Positions 33,521-42,307 of a stretch of DNA of 64,000 bases are shown piece by piece. Source of the stretch: Agrococcus baldri (GTDB lineage Bacteria > Actinomycetota > Actinomycetes > Actinomycetales > Microbacteriaceae); the NCBI GenBank assembly GCA_007988785.1, contig BJUU01000001.1, positions 186,001 through 250,000 of the forward strand, given 5' to 3'. A program made the translations under genes and the position numbers. The first letter of the stretch is position 1, and every line of letters starts with the position of its first letter. The notes beneath the pieces are model-generated. The model was not told where the DNA came from, did no database searches, and was given only the letters and a program-made list of their open reading frames with translations.

Positions 33521-34696
33521 ATGCGCAGCACCAAGCCCAGCCCGAGCACCGGCTCGCGGCGCGGCCTCGCCGTGCTGCTGGCGGCCACGTTCCTGGCCCT
33601 CGGCAACTTCGCCGGGCTGCTCGCCGTCGTGCCGCTGTGGGCCTCGTCGGGCGGCCTCGGCAGCGCCGGGGTGGGGGCCACCACCGGGGTCATGATGGCG
33701 GCGACCGTCGCCACGCAGCTCGCGTCGCCCTGGTTGTTCCGGATGCTGTCGCTGCGGGCGATGATGATCGCCGGCGCCGCCCTGCTCGGCGTGCCGGCGC
33801 CGCTCTACGCGCTCACGGCCGAGGCGACGCCCATCCTGCTGCTCACGGTGGTGCGCGGCATCGGCTTCGCGCTCGTGGTGGTGGCCGGCGCCACCCTGAT
33901 CGCCGACGTCGCGGCTCCCGGCCAGCTCGCCAGAGCGGCCTCGTACTACGGCGTCGCGGGGGCCCTGCCGAACGTCATCGCGCTCGCCGGCGGCGTCTGG
34001 GCGGCCGACGCGTGGGGGTTCCCGGCGGTGTTCGTCGTCACCGGCGCCGCAGGCGTGCTGGGCGCGATGCTGGCGTGGATGCTGCCTCGTGGCTCCCGGG
34101 GCAGGTTCCGTGCCGCCTCGCGCGCCGAGGTGCGCCGCATCGCGCCCGCGCTCGTGCTGTTCCTGGCGACCGCGGCGGCCTTCGGCGCCGCCTCCACCTT
34201 CCTGCCCCTCGCCGGCCCCTCCACGGCGACCGCCGCGACGGCGCTGCTGGCCGCAGCGGTCGGCATCGTGCTGGGCCGGCTGGGCGCCGGCGCCATCGCC
34301 GACCGGATCGGCAGCGGCCGCCTGCTCGTGCCCGCCGCGGCCGTCGCCTCGATCGGCACGCTCATCGCCGCCCTCTCGCTCGAGCAGCCGGCGTGGGCGC
34401 TCGTGCTCGGCGCCGCCCTCATCGGGCTCGGCTTCGGCGCCGCCCAGAACGACTCCTTCGTCGCGACCCTGCACGGCTTCGGCGCGGCCCGCACCGGCAC
34501 CGCCAGCACGATCTGGAACATCGCCTACGACGGCGGCGTGGGGATCGGCGCCTTCGGCCTGGGCTGGGTGATCGGGCAGCTCGGGCACGCCGGTGCGTTC
34601 CTCGCCATGGCGATCGCGATCGCCGTCGTCGCGCTCGCGCTCAGCCGCGCAGCGGGTGGCCCGCCCAGCGCAGCACCCGCAGCGCCCTCAGGGTGA
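33521..34696 (+). CDS. MFS transporter
   Basis: 391 residues with about 12 hydrophobic spans. The second half has the loop GAGAIADRIGSGRLL, matching the family G-x3-D-R-x-G motif; the first-half equivalent is weak (SPWLFRMLSLRAMM). Sequence such as FLALGNFAGLLAVVPLWAS is typical of exporter-like MFS proteins. No substrate can be inferred. The last 56 bp overlap the convergent cyclase-like gene, so the two 3' ends share DNA on opposite strands. Confidence 0.82.
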   Translation: MRSTKPSPSTGSRRGLAVLLAATFLALGNFAGLLAVVPLWASSGGLGSAGVGATTGVMMAATVATQLASPWLFRMLSLRAMMIAGAALLGVPAPLYALTAEATPILLLTVVRGIGFALVVVAGATLIADVAAPGQLARAASYYGVAGALPNVIALAGGVWAADAWGFPAVFVVTGAAGVLGAMLAWMLPRGSRGRFRAASRAEVRRIAPALVLFLATAAAFGAASTFLPLAGPSTATAATALLAAAVGIVLGRLGAGAIADRIGSGRLLVPAAAVASIGTLIAALSLEQPAWALVLGAALIGLGFGAAQNDSFVATLHGFGAARTGTASTIWNIAYDGGVGIGAFGLGWVIGQLGHAGAFLAMAIAIAVVALALSRAAGGPPSAAPAAPSG

Positions 34697-35594
34697 TCCA
34701 GCGGTTCGGCTCCCCCACGGCCCCGTAGTCGTTCACGGCGTCGCCGCCGTGCACCACGTCGAGCGGCCAGGTGCCGTCGTCCCGCCGCTTCGCGTGCACG
34801 AGGTCGATCGCCTCGCGCATCCGCTCGTCGGGCACCGCGCCCACGTCGCGGAAGTGCTCGAGCGCCCGCAGCGCGTCGTACTCGTGCCGCGGCGGGAACG
34901 CGAGCTGCGTGTAGGTCGGCTTCGGGATCTCGCCGGTGCTCCTGCGCCGCAGCAGGTCGCGCTCGAGCAGGTACGCCTCGCCCGCCGCGCGCGCCTCGCG
35001 CACCCGGTGCGCGTCGACCTCGGGATGCTGCTCGGGCACCCGCTCGAAGGCCGCGAGCGCCTCGAGCACCCCGATGGTGGTGTCGAACGACGAGCGCACG
35101 CTGCCGCGCTCCTGGTCGCAGTTCCAGCCGCCGTCGGCCATCCGCTCGCCCAGCAGCCGCTCGACGATGCGCGCATCGACCTCGCCGTAGTACACCGCGT
35201 TCGTCACGAGCGCGCCGTTGATGCACGGCTCCACCTCGCCCTCGAAGAAGGGCTCGTCGTCGTACTCCCAGCGCGTCACCCGCTTGACGTCGGCGATCGC
35301 CTCCCGCACCCGCGCATCCGCCGGGTCGACGCCGAGCAGCCGCAGCTCCGTCAGCACATGGGCGGTGGATGTCCAGGGCTGGCCGGGCAGCGTCGGCTGC
35401 GCGTTCGGGAAGTGCGCACCGCCGGCCCACTGGCCGTCCTCGCCACGGGCGTCGAGCAGCGCCCTGCCCCAGCCCTCGGTCGCGACGCGGGCGCGCTCGC
35501 GCGCCACCGCATCCGGATCCTCGTCGGTGAGGTCGGCCATCACCTGCCAGCGGATGGCGGGATCGGAGTCGAGCAGCCAGTCGATGACGCGCAT
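34641..35594 (-). CDS. Squalene-cyclase/prenyltransferase-fold (alpha/alpha toroid) protein of unknown function
   Basis: 317 residues. Repeated helix pairs with QW-like motifs (GEDGQWAGGAHFP, MADGGWNCDQERGSVRSSFDTT, RRDDGTWPLDVV) indicate the alpha/alpha toroid fold of terpene cyclases and prenyltransferases. It is half the length of real squalene-hopene cyclases and lacks the DxDD acid motif, so it is unlikely to be a triterpene cyclase. The N-terminal DWLLDSDPAIRWQVMADL occurs in similar stand-alone actinobacterial proteins. A CAGTCT hexamer 7 bp before ATG 35594 may drive a leaderless mRNA. Function unknown. Confidence 0.7.
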   Translation of the reverse strand: MRVIDWLLDSDPAIRWQVMADLTDEDPDAVARERARVATEGWGRALLDARGEDGQWAGGAHFPNAQPTLPGQPWTSTAHVLTELRLLGVDPADARVREAIADVKRVTRWEYDDEPFFEGEVEPCINGALVTNAVYYGEVDARIVERLLGERMADGGWNCDQERGSVRSSFDTTIGVLEALAAFERVPEQHPEVDAHRVREARAAGEAYLLERDLLRRRSTGEIPKPTYTQLAFPPRHEYDALRALEHFRDVGAVPDERMREAIDLVHAKRRDDGTWPLDVVHGGDAVNDYGAVGEPNRWITLRALRVLRWAGHPLRG

Positions 35595-35645
35595 GACCGC
35601 AAGACTGCCCTGCCCCGCCCGCGCACGCCAGGGCGCGATCGGGCG

Positions 35646-36452
35646 TCAGCGCTCGAGGAACTCCAGCAGCGCGGCGTTGCACGCCTCGGCGTGCGTGAGG
35701 TTCAGCCCGTGCGTGCCGCCGGGCACGAGCACGAGCTCGCTGTGCTCGATCGTCTCGTGCGTGCGGCGACCGCTGCCCTCGAAGGGCGTCAGCTGGTCGC
35801 CGTCGCCGTGCAGCACGAGCGTCGGCACGGTGATGGTGCCGATGTCGTCGCGGAAGTCGGTGGTGGCCCACGCGTCCATGGTCGCGAGCGCCGCCGCGGG
35901 GCTCGAGCCGAGCGCGAGGGCGATGCCGGCGGCCACCTGCTGCTCGCTCGCCTGCAGGCCATCGGCGTTCGAGTAGAAGCTGCGCACGAAGCCGTCGAGG
36001 AAGGCCTCGCGGTCGGCGTCGAGCTGCTCGCGCATCTGCCGGTAGCCGTCCTCCGGCAGCGGGCCCTCGGGGTTGTCGTCGCCCTGCAGCAGGAACGGCG
36101 GCACGGCGGCCAGGAGCACCACCGAGCGCACCCGCTGCTCGCCGAAGACGGAGACGTAGCGGGCCACCTCGCCGCCGCCCATCGAGTGGCCGACGAGCGC
36201 GACGTCGTCGAGCTCCAGCTCGGCCAGCACGCGGTCGAGGTCGCCCGCGAGCGTGTCGTAGTCGAAGCCGTGCGCCGGCTTGTCGCTGCGGCCGAAGCCG
36301 CGCCGGTCGTAGCGCACCACGCGGTGCCCGGCCGACACCAGCGCATCCGTCTGCGGCGCCCACGACTCGGCCGCGAGCGGCCAGGGGTGGATGAGCACGA
36401 CGGGGCGGCCGCCGCCGCCGCTGTCGTCGATGTGGAGTCTCACGTCGGTCAC
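35646..36452 (-). CDS. Alpha/beta hydrolase (non-haem chloroperoxidase/esterase-like)
   Basis: 268 residues. VVLIHPWPLAAESW, the elbow GHSMGGGE with the catalytic serine, HGDGDQLTPF with the acid residue and GTHGLNLTH with the histidine define the catalytic triad. RYDRRGFGRSDKP is the usual sequence in the chloroperoxidase-like esterase subgroup. GTG 36452 (MTDVRLHIDD) is preferred because AAGGAG lies 6 bases upstream; longer in-frame starts lack this. It lies in a row of minus-strand metabolic genes without clear operon coupling. The substrate is unknown. Confidence 0.83.
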   Translation of the reverse strand: MTDVRLHIDDSGGGGRPVVLIHPWPLAAESWAPQTDALVSAGHRVVRYDRRGFGRSDKPAHGFDYDTLAGDLDRVLAELELDDVALVGHSMGGGEVARYVSVFGEQRVRSVVLLAAVPPFLLQGDDNPEGPLPEDGYRQMREQLDADREAFLDGFVRSFYSNADGLQASEQQVAAGIALALGSSPAAALATMDAWATTDFRDDIGTITVPTLVLHGDGDQLTPFEGSGRRTHETIEHSELVLVPGGTHGLNLTHAEACNAALLEFLER

Positions 36453-36515
36453 TGCTGGCTCCTTCGCTGTCGCTGCGACGCTATCGACGCGGGCGCCCGC
36501 CACGCCACCGGCCGC

Positions 36516-37220
36516 CTACCGGTACTCGGGGTTCTGGAAGCCGAAGCGCTCGCCGCGCTCCCAGGCGTTCCTGTCGTTGCCCTCGGTGGGGATGCCGCCG
36601 CGCAGCTGCCGGGCCAGGTGCAGCAGGTTCCACGCCATGATCGTGATGTTGCGCTTCGTGAAGTCGTTCTCGGCGCCCGCGTGCGAGCCGTCGTCGAGCT
36701 CGTCGCCGTAGCTCGGCCCGGGCCCGGCCTCCCCCACCCAGCCGGCATCGGCCTGCGGCGGGATCGTCATGCCGATGTGCTGCAGCGAGTAGAGCAGCTC
36801 GCGGGCGACGTGCTTCATGCCGTCCTCGTTGCCGCCCACGAGGCATCCGCCGACCTTGCCGTAGAAGATCGACTGGCCCTGCTCGTTCAGCTCGCCCGAC
36901 TCGCTGTAGAGCCGCTCGACGACGCGGCGGGTGACGCTCGACGCGTCGCCCAGCCAGATGGGCGTCGCGAGCACGACGATGTCGGCCGCGAGCACGCGCT
37001 GCCAGAGCGCGGGCCACGCGTCCTCGCTCGCGCCGTGCTCGGTCATGTCGGGCTGCACGCCCGGCGCGATGGCGTGGTCGACGGCGCGCACCACCTCGAC
37101 CTCGACGCCCTGCTGGCGCAGGATGTCGGCGCTCGCCTCGATCAGCAGGTCGGTGTGGCTCTCGCCCGGCGAGGGGGTGAGGGTGCCGTTGAAGTAGATG
37201 GCGCGGATCGGTTCGGTCAT
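36516..37220 (-). CDS. Flavodoxin-fold NAD(P)H-dependent oxidoreductase
   Basis: 234 residues. The N-terminal IRAIYFNGTLTPSPGESHTD is the phosphate-binding loop of the NADPH-dependent FMN reductase family, ATPIWLGDASSVTRRVVERL is the flavin-binding second motif and GKVGGCLVGGNEDG the third. The protein should bind FMN and reduce quinones, flavins or similar acceptors. It could supply reduced flavin to the HpaB-like enzyme elsewhere in the window, but nothing in the context supports this. ATG 37220. Confidence 0.82.
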   Translation of the reverse strand: MTEPIRAIYFNGTLTPSPGESHTDLLIEASADILRQQGVEVEVVRAVDHAIAPGVQPDMTEHGASEDAWPALWQRVLAADIVVLATPIWLGDASSVTRRVVERLYSESGELNEQGQSIFYGKVGGCLVGGNEDGMKHVARELLYSLQHIGMTIPPQADAGWVGEAGPGPSYGDELDDGSHAGAENDFTKRNITIMAWNLLHLARQLRGGIPTEGNDRNAWERGERFGFQNPEYR

Positions 37221-37301
37221 GCGTTCACCGTGCCACGACAGCGGCAGAGGCGCCAGGTGCGACCGGCGAGCATCGAGGGCACGACCGGTGTGCGGCCGGC
37301 C

Positions 37302-38183
37302 TCAGCCGATCGCGCGCCGCGCCTCGAGCAGCGCCGCCAGCCGACGCGCGAAGGCCGCGGGCTCCTCGGGGCCGCGCGCGGCGAAGCCCTGCCCGGTCTT
37401 CGCGCCCAGCTCGCCCCGCTCCATCCGCTCCCGCAGCATGGCGGGCGCGGCGGATGCGTCGCCGAGGCTCGGGAAGATGCCGTCCGTCACGCTCGTCCAC
37501 ACGTCGAGGCCGCCGAGGTCCATGATCTCGAACGGCCCGGCGAGCGCCCAGCGCGGGCCGAGCCCCGCGGTGACGGTGGCGTCGACCTGCTCGGGGCTCG
37601 CGACGCCCAGCTCGACCAGGTGCATCGCCTCCCGGTAGAGGGCCGCCTGCAGCCGGTTGGCGATGAAGCCCTCCACCTGCTGCGCGAGCGGCACGGCCGT
37701 CTTGCCGCAGCCCGCCAGCAGCGCGACCATCCGCTCGACCGTCGCCTGCGGCGTCGCGGGCCCCGGCACGACCTCGACGAGCGGCACGGTGTCGGCGGGG
37801 TTGAAGAAGTGGGTGATCACGAGCCGCGCCGGGTCCCGCATGCCGGCCGCGAGCGCATCCGCCGGGATCGACGAGGTGTTCGAGGCGATCACGGCCGTCT
37901 GGTTCGCCGCCTCGACCCGCGCGAGCAGCTCGCGCTTGAGCTCGAGCCGCTCGGGCGCCGCCTCGAGTACGACGGTGGCGCCGTCGACGGCGGCCTCGAC
38001 GGTGTCGTGCGCCGTCATCGGGCGAGCGGATGCGTCGGCCGAGGCGGCGGCGCCGGCCGCGGCCTCGGCGCGCACGTCGTAGACCCGCACGGCGTACCCC
38101 GCCCGGGCGAAGACCCGCGCGATGCCGGCCCCCATGACGCCGGCGCCGAGGACGGCGATCGTCTCGCTGGTGCTCACTGCCAT
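37302..38183 (-). CDS. 3-hydroxyacyl-CoA dehydrogenase family protein
   Basis: 293 residues. The N-terminal Rossmann motif VLGAGVMGAGIARVFARAG binds NAD. SNTSSIPADALAAG, HFFNPADTVPLVEVVPG and the C-terminal domain with NRLQAALYREAMHLVELGVASPEQVD and KTGQGF are typical. It oxidises 3-hydroxyacyl-CoA (fatty-acid degradation or a butanoate-type pathway); the chain-length preference is unknown. ATG 38183 follows GGAAGGGA. No thiolase or enoyl-CoA hydratase gene is adjacent. Confidence 0.88.
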   Translation of the reverse strand: MAVSTSETIAVLGAGVMGAGIARVFARAGYAVRVYDVRAEAAAGAAASADASARPMTAHDTVEAAVDGATVVLEAAPERLELKRELLARVEAANQTAVIASNTSSIPADALAAGMRDPARLVITHFFNPADTVPLVEVVPGPATPQATVERMVALLAGCGKTAVPLAQQVEGFIANRLQAALYREAMHLVELGVASPEQVDATVTAGLGPRWALAGPFEIMDLGGLDVWTSVTDGIFPSLGDASAAPAMLRERMERGELGAKTGQGFAARGPEEPAAFARRLAALLEARRAIG

Positions 38184-38201
38184 GGATGTCCCTTCCTCGG
38201 T

Positions 38202-38247
38202 GCGTCCGGTCGAGGCTCTGCGCCCTTCGCGGCCTCGACTCGGACGC
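38202..38247 (-). terminator. Hairpin between SDR and hydroxyacyl-CoA dehydrogenase genes
   Basis: Arms 38202-38216 and 38232-38247 (GCGTCCGGTCGAGGC and GCCTCGACTCGGACGC) pair with a single-base bulge around a 15-base loop. It follows the SDR stop at 38254 on the minus strand and is a likely intrinsic terminator. Confidence 0.7.
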
Positions 38248-38253
38248 AGAAGC

Positions 38254-39018
38254 TCAACTGGTGCGCCCACCGAGGCCGAAGCCTGCCGCGATCCGGTCGG
38301 GCACGAGCGGGATGAGCGGCGCGGCGATCCGGTAGCGCCAGTCGCTCACGACCAGGCCGCGCCGTCGGCGCAGCGCGCGCAGCCCCTCCCGCACCACCGT
38401 CGACGCATCCGCCCACCCCTGCCGCGGCACGCTCGTGGGCGCGACGCCCATGCGCTCGTGGAACTCGGTCGGCACGAAGCCCGGCAGCAGCGCCGTGACC
38501 GTCACGCCCTCGCCGCGGTAGCGCGCGTGCAGGGCGCGCGAGAGGGTGATGACGTGCGCCTTCGCGGCCGCGTATGTGCCGCTCGGCAGCCGGCCGGCGA
38601 GGCTCGCGACGTTGAGGATGCCGCCGCGGCCACGCGCGCGCATGCCCGGCAGCGCCGCGTGCGCGAGCCGCAGCGGCACCCACGAGAGCAGCTCGTGCAT
38701 GCGGCGCTCGTCGTCCACGGCGGATGCGTGGAAGGGCTCGGCGACGGCGAAGCCGGCATTGTTGACCAGGATGTCGATCGGCCGCGCGGCATCCGCGAGG
38801 CGGTCGGCGACCCGCTGGAGGCCCTCCGCCTCGGTGAGGTCGGCGGCGAGCACCTCGACCTCGACGCCGCGCGCAGCCCGCAGCTCGGCGGCGAGCTCCT
38901 CGAGCCGCTCGGCGTCGCGCGCCACGAGCACGAGCGAGAGGCCGTCGGCGGCCAGCTGGAGCGCGAACTCGGCGCCCAGGCCCGAGGAGGCTCCGGTGAC
39001 GAGGGCGCGCGGCTGCAT
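38254..39018 (-). CDS. Short-chain dehydrogenase/reductase
   Basis: 254 residues, classical SDR. The cofactor motif TGASSGLG is at the N-terminus, NNAG follows, the catalytic serine is in VASLAG and the YxxxK motif is in TYAAAKAHV. LLPGFVPTEF follows as usual. It is an NAD(P)-dependent oxidoreductase of unknown substrate. ATG 39018 lies 6 bp after CAGGCT, a one-base variant of the local -10, so a leaderless mRNA is possible. It is divergent from the tRNA-Leu gene. Confidence 0.88.
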   Translation of the reverse strand: MQPRALVTGASSGLGAEFALQLAADGLSLVLVARDAERLEELAAELRAARGVEVEVLAADLTEAEGLQRVADRLADAARPIDILVNNAGFAVAEPFHASAVDDERRMHELLSWVPLRLAHAALPGMRARGRGGILNVASLAGRLPSGTYAAAKAHVITLSRALHARYRGEGVTVTALLPGFVPTEFHERMGVAPTSVPRQGWADASTVVREGLRALRRRRGLVVSDWRYRIAAPLIPLVPDRIAAGFGLGGRTS

Positions 39019-39094
39019 GGGCCAAGCCTGGCAGACAGCACGGCCGAACCTGGGCGTCGCCGTGGGCGGGCGCCGGTATCCTGGAGCACCACAC

Positions 39095-39177
39095 GCGGGA
39101 GTGGTGGAATCGGCAGACACGCAAGGTTTAGGTCCTTGTGCCCTCGTGGCGTAGGGGTTCGAGTCCCCTCTCCCGCA
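39095..39177 (+). tRNA. tRNA-Leu (anticodon UAG)
   Basis: 83 bases without an encoded CCA. The 7-bp acceptor stem GCGGGAG/CTCCCGC, the anticodon stem CAAGG/CCTTG with loop TTTAGGT (anticodon TAG at 39129-39131), a long variable arm (TGCCCTCGTGGCGTA region) and the T arm GGGGTTCGAGTCCCC fit a class II leucine tRNA that reads CUA and other CUN codons. A TATCCT -10 lies at 39077-39082; no clear -35 is seen. Confidence 0.97.
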
Positions 39178-39225
39178 CTCTGCGCATCCGCGTCAGATTC
39201 CGGCACCATGCGAAGGAGCACGCGC

Positions 39226-39948
39226 GTGCATCCGCTGCCATCAGCGTTCCTCATCGACATCGAGGGACTCATCACGAGCGCCGGTCCCTGGGCGCTGCTG
39301 CTGGTGTGCGCGATCGTCTTCGTCGAGACGGGCCTGCTGGTGGGCTTCCTGCTGCCGGGCGACACGCTGCTGGTGATCGCGGGCGTGCTCTCGTTCACGG
39401 GCGTCATCCCGCAGCCGATCTGGCTGGTGATGCTGTGCATCGCCGCGTGCGCGATCGCCGGCGACCAGCTGGGCTACTGGATCGGCCGCAAGGCCGGCCC
39501 GCCGATCTTCCAGCGCAAGTCCTCGGGCCTGTTCTCCCACCGCACGATCGAGCGCACGAACCACTTCTTCCTGCGCTACGGCGCCGCGGCGGTCATCATC
39601 GCGCGCTTCATCGGCATCGTGCGCACCTTCATGCCGGTCGCGGCGGGCGTGGGGCGGATGCCGTGGCCGCTGTTCTTCCGGCTCGACATCATCGGCGGCC
39701 TGCTGTGGGGCGCGGGGCTGCCGCTGCTGGGCTGGGGCGTCGCGCACATCCCGGGCGTCGCCGACTTCGTCACCCAGTACATCGACCTGGTGCTGATCGG
39801 CGTGGTGCTGATCGCGATCGGCTTCATCGTCTGGCACGCGATCCAGTCGCGGCGCGAGGTCGAGCGCGAGATCCGCGACGGCACGGCGACCGGCGACGTG
39901 CAGACGCTCGACCTCTCGGGCTCGAGCGAGACCGGCCTCGAGCGCTGA
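39226..39948 (+). CDS. DedA-family membrane protein
   Basis: 240 residues. Several membrane spans surround the DedA hallmarks VFVETGLLVGFLLPGDTLLVIAG and ARFIGIVRTFMPVAAGVGRM, the latter with the conserved arginines; GDQLGYWIGRKAG is also typical. DedA proteins act in lipid flipping and membrane homeostasis (undecaprenyl phosphate or phospholipid recycling). GTG 39226 is chosen over ATG 39208 because AAGGAG (39213-39218) is 7 bases upstream. A converging hairpin follows the stop. Confidence 0.92.
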   Translation: MHPLPSAFLIDIEGLITSAGPWALLLVCAIVFVETGLLVGFLLPGDTLLVIAGVLSFTGVIPQPIWLVMLCIAACAIAGDQLGYWIGRKAGPPIFQRKSSGLFSHRTIERTNHFFLRYGAAAVIIARFIGIVRTFMPVAAGVGRMPWPLFFRLDIIGGLLWGAGLPLLGWGVAHIPGVADFVTQYIDLVLIGVVLIAIGFIVWHAIQSRREVEREIRDGTATGDVQTLDLSGSSETGLER

Positions 39949-39968
39949 CCCGCCGGCCGCAGGTATCA

Positions 39969-40009
39969 GGCGAAGTGCGCCGATCCGGCCCGCGCGAGAG
40001 CACTTCGCC
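39969..40009. terminator. Bidirectional hairpin between dedA and mntR
   Basis: Perfect 10-bp arms GGCGAAGTGC (39969-39978) and GCACTTCGCC (40000-40009) with a 21-base loop, between two convergent genes. It is a likely terminator for both. Confidence 0.7.
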
Positions 40010-40030
40010 ATCTCGCTGGGGTCATCGGCG

Positions 40031-40684
40031 CTACGCCGTCAGCCAGATCGACTGCGCGACATCGGGGCCGAGGTCGACGGTGCCGGTGGCGGTGCGCACC
40101 TGCATCGAGCCGGAGTACGGCTTCTGCCCCAGCACGGCGAGCGCCGCGTCGAGCGCGACGCCCGACTCGGCGAGGAACCGCAGCATGGCCGGGTCGTCGT
40201 CGGCGATGCGCACCACGGCACCCTCGTGGCCGAGCTGCGCATCGGCCAGCAGCACCGCATCCGGCCTCGTCACCGTGCCGTCGCGCGCCGGGATCGGGTC
40301 GCCGTGCGGGTCGCGCACCGGGTCGCCGAGCGAGGCGGCGATCGAGTCGAGCAGCCGGTCGCTGAGCGCGTGCTCGAGGATCTCGGCCTCGTCGTGCACC
40401 TCGTCCCAGTCGTAGCCGTGCCGCTCGACGAGCCACGTCTCGACCACGCGGTGCCTGCGCACCTGCCGCACCGCGAGCGCCGCGCCCTCGCGCGTCAGCT
40501 CGATCGCGCCGTAGGGCCGGTGGTGCACGAGGCCGGCGGCGGCGAGCTTCTTCACCATCTCGGTGACGGTCGAGTTGGCCAGGCCCAGCCGGGCCGCGAG
40601 CTGCGAGGGGGTGACGGGCTCCGGCTGCCACTCGGTGTGGTGGTAGATGGCCTTGACGTAGTCCTCAGCCGCCGTGGACTGCAT
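40031..40684 (-). CDS. mntR: DtxR/MntR-family metal-dependent regulator
   Basis: 217 residues. The N-terminal winged helix includes EDYVKAIYH, then TPSQLAARLGLANSTVTEMVKKLAAAGLV. The metal-binding and dimerisation domain has HRVVETWLVE and WDEVHDEAEILEHALSDRLLDSIAASLGDP, the usual ligand region, and the C-terminal FeoA/SH3-like part is present. It is the last gene of the metal ABC transporter operon and overlaps the permease gene by 20 bp. A 20-bp palindrome lies at the operon start, the probable operator. The metal (manganese or iron/zinc) is inferred from the operon. Confidence 0.85.
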   Translation of the reverse strand: MQSTAAEDYVKAIYHHTEWQPEPVTPSQLAARLGLANSTVTEMVKKLAAAGLVHHRPYGAIELTREGAALAVRQVRRHRVVETWLVERHGYDWDEVHDEAEILEHALSDRLLDSIAASLGDPVRDPHGDPIPARDGTVTRPDAVLLADAQLGHEGAVVRIADDDPAMLRFLAESGVALDAALAVLGQKPYSGSMQVRTATGTVDLGPDVAQSIWLTA

Positions 40685-41537
40685 GTCGCCTCGCTCTCGA
40701 CCACCGCTGCACGAGCCCCCGGCGGGGCCCGAACAGCAACGCTAGCCCGAACGCGAGGCCCTGCGTCAGCACCACGGCGCCGCCGGGCGAGATGTCGAGC
40801 CAGAACGCGGCCATCAGGCCCACGAGCGAGGCGATGACGGTGATGCCGACCGACCAGGCGAGCAGCGCATCCCAGCGCACGGCGATGAGCGAGGCGGTGG
40901 CGCCCGGGATGACGAGCATCGCCACCACGAGGATGATGCCGACCGCCTGCAGCGCCGTCACGACGGTGAGCGCGAGCGCGCCCAGCAGCACGGCGTGCAG
41001 GAGTCGCGGGCGCAGGCCGATCGCGTGGGCGTGGCCCGCGTCGAAGGCGACGAGCGTGAGGTCGCGGCGCAGCACCAGCAGGCTCGCGCAGACGATGCCG
41101 CCGACGATGAGCACCTGCGCGATGTCGCCGTCCGAGACCCCCAGCACGTTGCCGAACAGGATGTGCTGCAGGTCGGTGTCCGACGGCGTGACCGAGACGA
41201 TCACCAGCCCGAGCGCGAACAGAGTGGTGAAGACCACGCCGATGGCCGCATCCGCCTTGATCCTGGAGGCGGCCCGGACGCCGCCGATGAGCGCGACCGC
41301 GCCGATGCCGAACACGGCCGCGCCGATCGCGAAGGGGAGCCCGAGGATGTAGGCGAGCGCGACGCCCGGCAGCACCGCGTGCGAGACGGCGTCGCCCATG
41401 AGCGACCAGCCCATCTGCACGAGCCAGGTCGACAGCAGGGCGCACGCGATCGCGGCGACGAGCGTGACGAGCATCGCGCGCTGCATGAACGCGTAGCTGA
41501 AGGGCGCGAGCAGGGCGTCGAGGACGGATGCGTCCAT
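40665..41537 (-). CDS. Metal ABC transporter permease (ABC-3 family)
   Basis: 290 residues with about eight hydrophobic spans. LLSTWLVQMGWSLMGDAVSHAVLPGVALAYILG contains the ABC-3 signature, and VVFTTLFALGLVIV and VVTALQAVGIILVVAMLVIPGATASL are further family stretches. It forms the membrane channel of the manganese/zinc uptake system. The start is ambiguous: ATG 41537 overlaps the ATPase stop as TGATG, or GTG 41540 overlaps it as GTGA. It is coupled to both neighbours. Confidence 0.9.
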   Translation of the reverse strand: MDASVLDALLAPFSYAFMQRAMLVTLVAAIACALLSTWLVQMGWSLMGDAVSHAVLPGVALAYILGLPFAIGAAVFGIGAVALIGGVRAASRIKADAAIGVVFTTLFALGLVIVSVTPSDTDLQHILFGNVLGVSDGDIAQVLIVGGIVCASLLVLRRDLTLVAFDAGHAHAIGLRPRLLHAVLLGALALTVVTALQAVGIILVVAMLVIPGATASLIAVRWDALLAWSVGITVIASLVGLMAAFWLDISPGGAVVLTQGLAFGLALLFGPRRGLVQRWSRARRHAVHGG

Positions 41538-42307
41538 CACGGCTCCTCGTCGGTGGCGGTGGGGCGCGGCTCGGCCCGGGCATCGCGCGGCCGGCCCGCG
41601 CCGAAGGCCTCGGCGATGCGCTCGGGCGTGAGCGTGGTCGCCGGCGGGCCGCTGTGCAGCAGCCGGCCGCGCTGCAGCAGCAGCACCGTGTCGACGAGCT
41701 CTGCCACCCCCGAGAGGTCGTGGTGCACGATCACGACGCTGCGGCCGCGATCGCGCAGCGCCCGCAGCACCTCGGTGATGGCGGCCTCGCTCGTGCGGTC
41801 GACGCCCGCGAAGGGCTCGTCGAGCAGCAGCAGCTCGGCGTCCTGCGCGATGGCGCGGGCGACGAAGGCGCGCTTGCGCTGGCCGCCCGAGAGCGCGCCG
41901 ATCTGCCGCTCGGCGAGGTGCGTCAGGCCCAGCAGATCGATCGCCTCGTCGACGGCGGCCCGGTCGGCGGCGCGCGGGATGCGCAGCAGGCCAAGGCGCC
42001 CGTAGCGGCCGGTGGTGACGACGTCGCGCACGGTGACGGGGAAGTCCCAGTCGACCGCCTCCGCCTGCGGCACCGAGGCGACGAGTCCCGCGCGGCGGGC
42101 CTGCTTGGGTGTGCGCCCGAGGATGCGCACCGTGCCCTCGTGCGGCACCCGCTCGAGCACGGCGGCGAGCATCGACGACTTGCCGGAGCCGTTGACGCCG
42201 ACGAGCCCGGTGATCTCGCCCGTGCGGATCCGCGCGGTCACCTCGGTCAGGGCGCGCACCTCGCCGTAGCGCACGCCGAGCCCCTCGGCGACGATGGCGT
42301 CGGTCAT
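41537..42307 (-). CDS. Metal ABC transporter ATP-binding protein
   Basis: 256 residues. Walker A GVNGSGKSS, Q-loop VPQAEAVDWDFP (the form typical of Mn/Zn importers), signature LSGGQRKRAFVARA, Walker B LLLLDEPFAGVD and H-loop VHHDLSGV. It energises the importer with the downstream permease and the upstream binding protein. ATG 42307 overlaps the stop of the binding-protein gene (ATGA). Confidence 0.93.
   Translation of the reverse strand: MTDAIVAEGLGVRYGEVRALTEVTARIRTGEITGLVGVNGSGKSSMLAAVLERVPHEGTVRILGRTPKQARRAGLVASVPQAEAVDWDFPVTVRDVVTTGRYGRLGLLRIPRAADRAAVDEAIDLLGLTHLAERQIGALSGGQRKRAFVARAIAQDAELLLLDEPFAGVDRTSEAAITEVLRALRDRGRSVVIVHHDLSGVAELVDTVLLLQRGRLLHSGPPATTLTPERIAEAFGAGRPRDARAEPRPTATDEEP

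Noticed and set aside
36516..37220. Flavodoxin-like protein as the reductase partner of the HpaB-like monooxygenase
   Set aside because: The two genes are 17 kb apart and no co-regulation signal links them.
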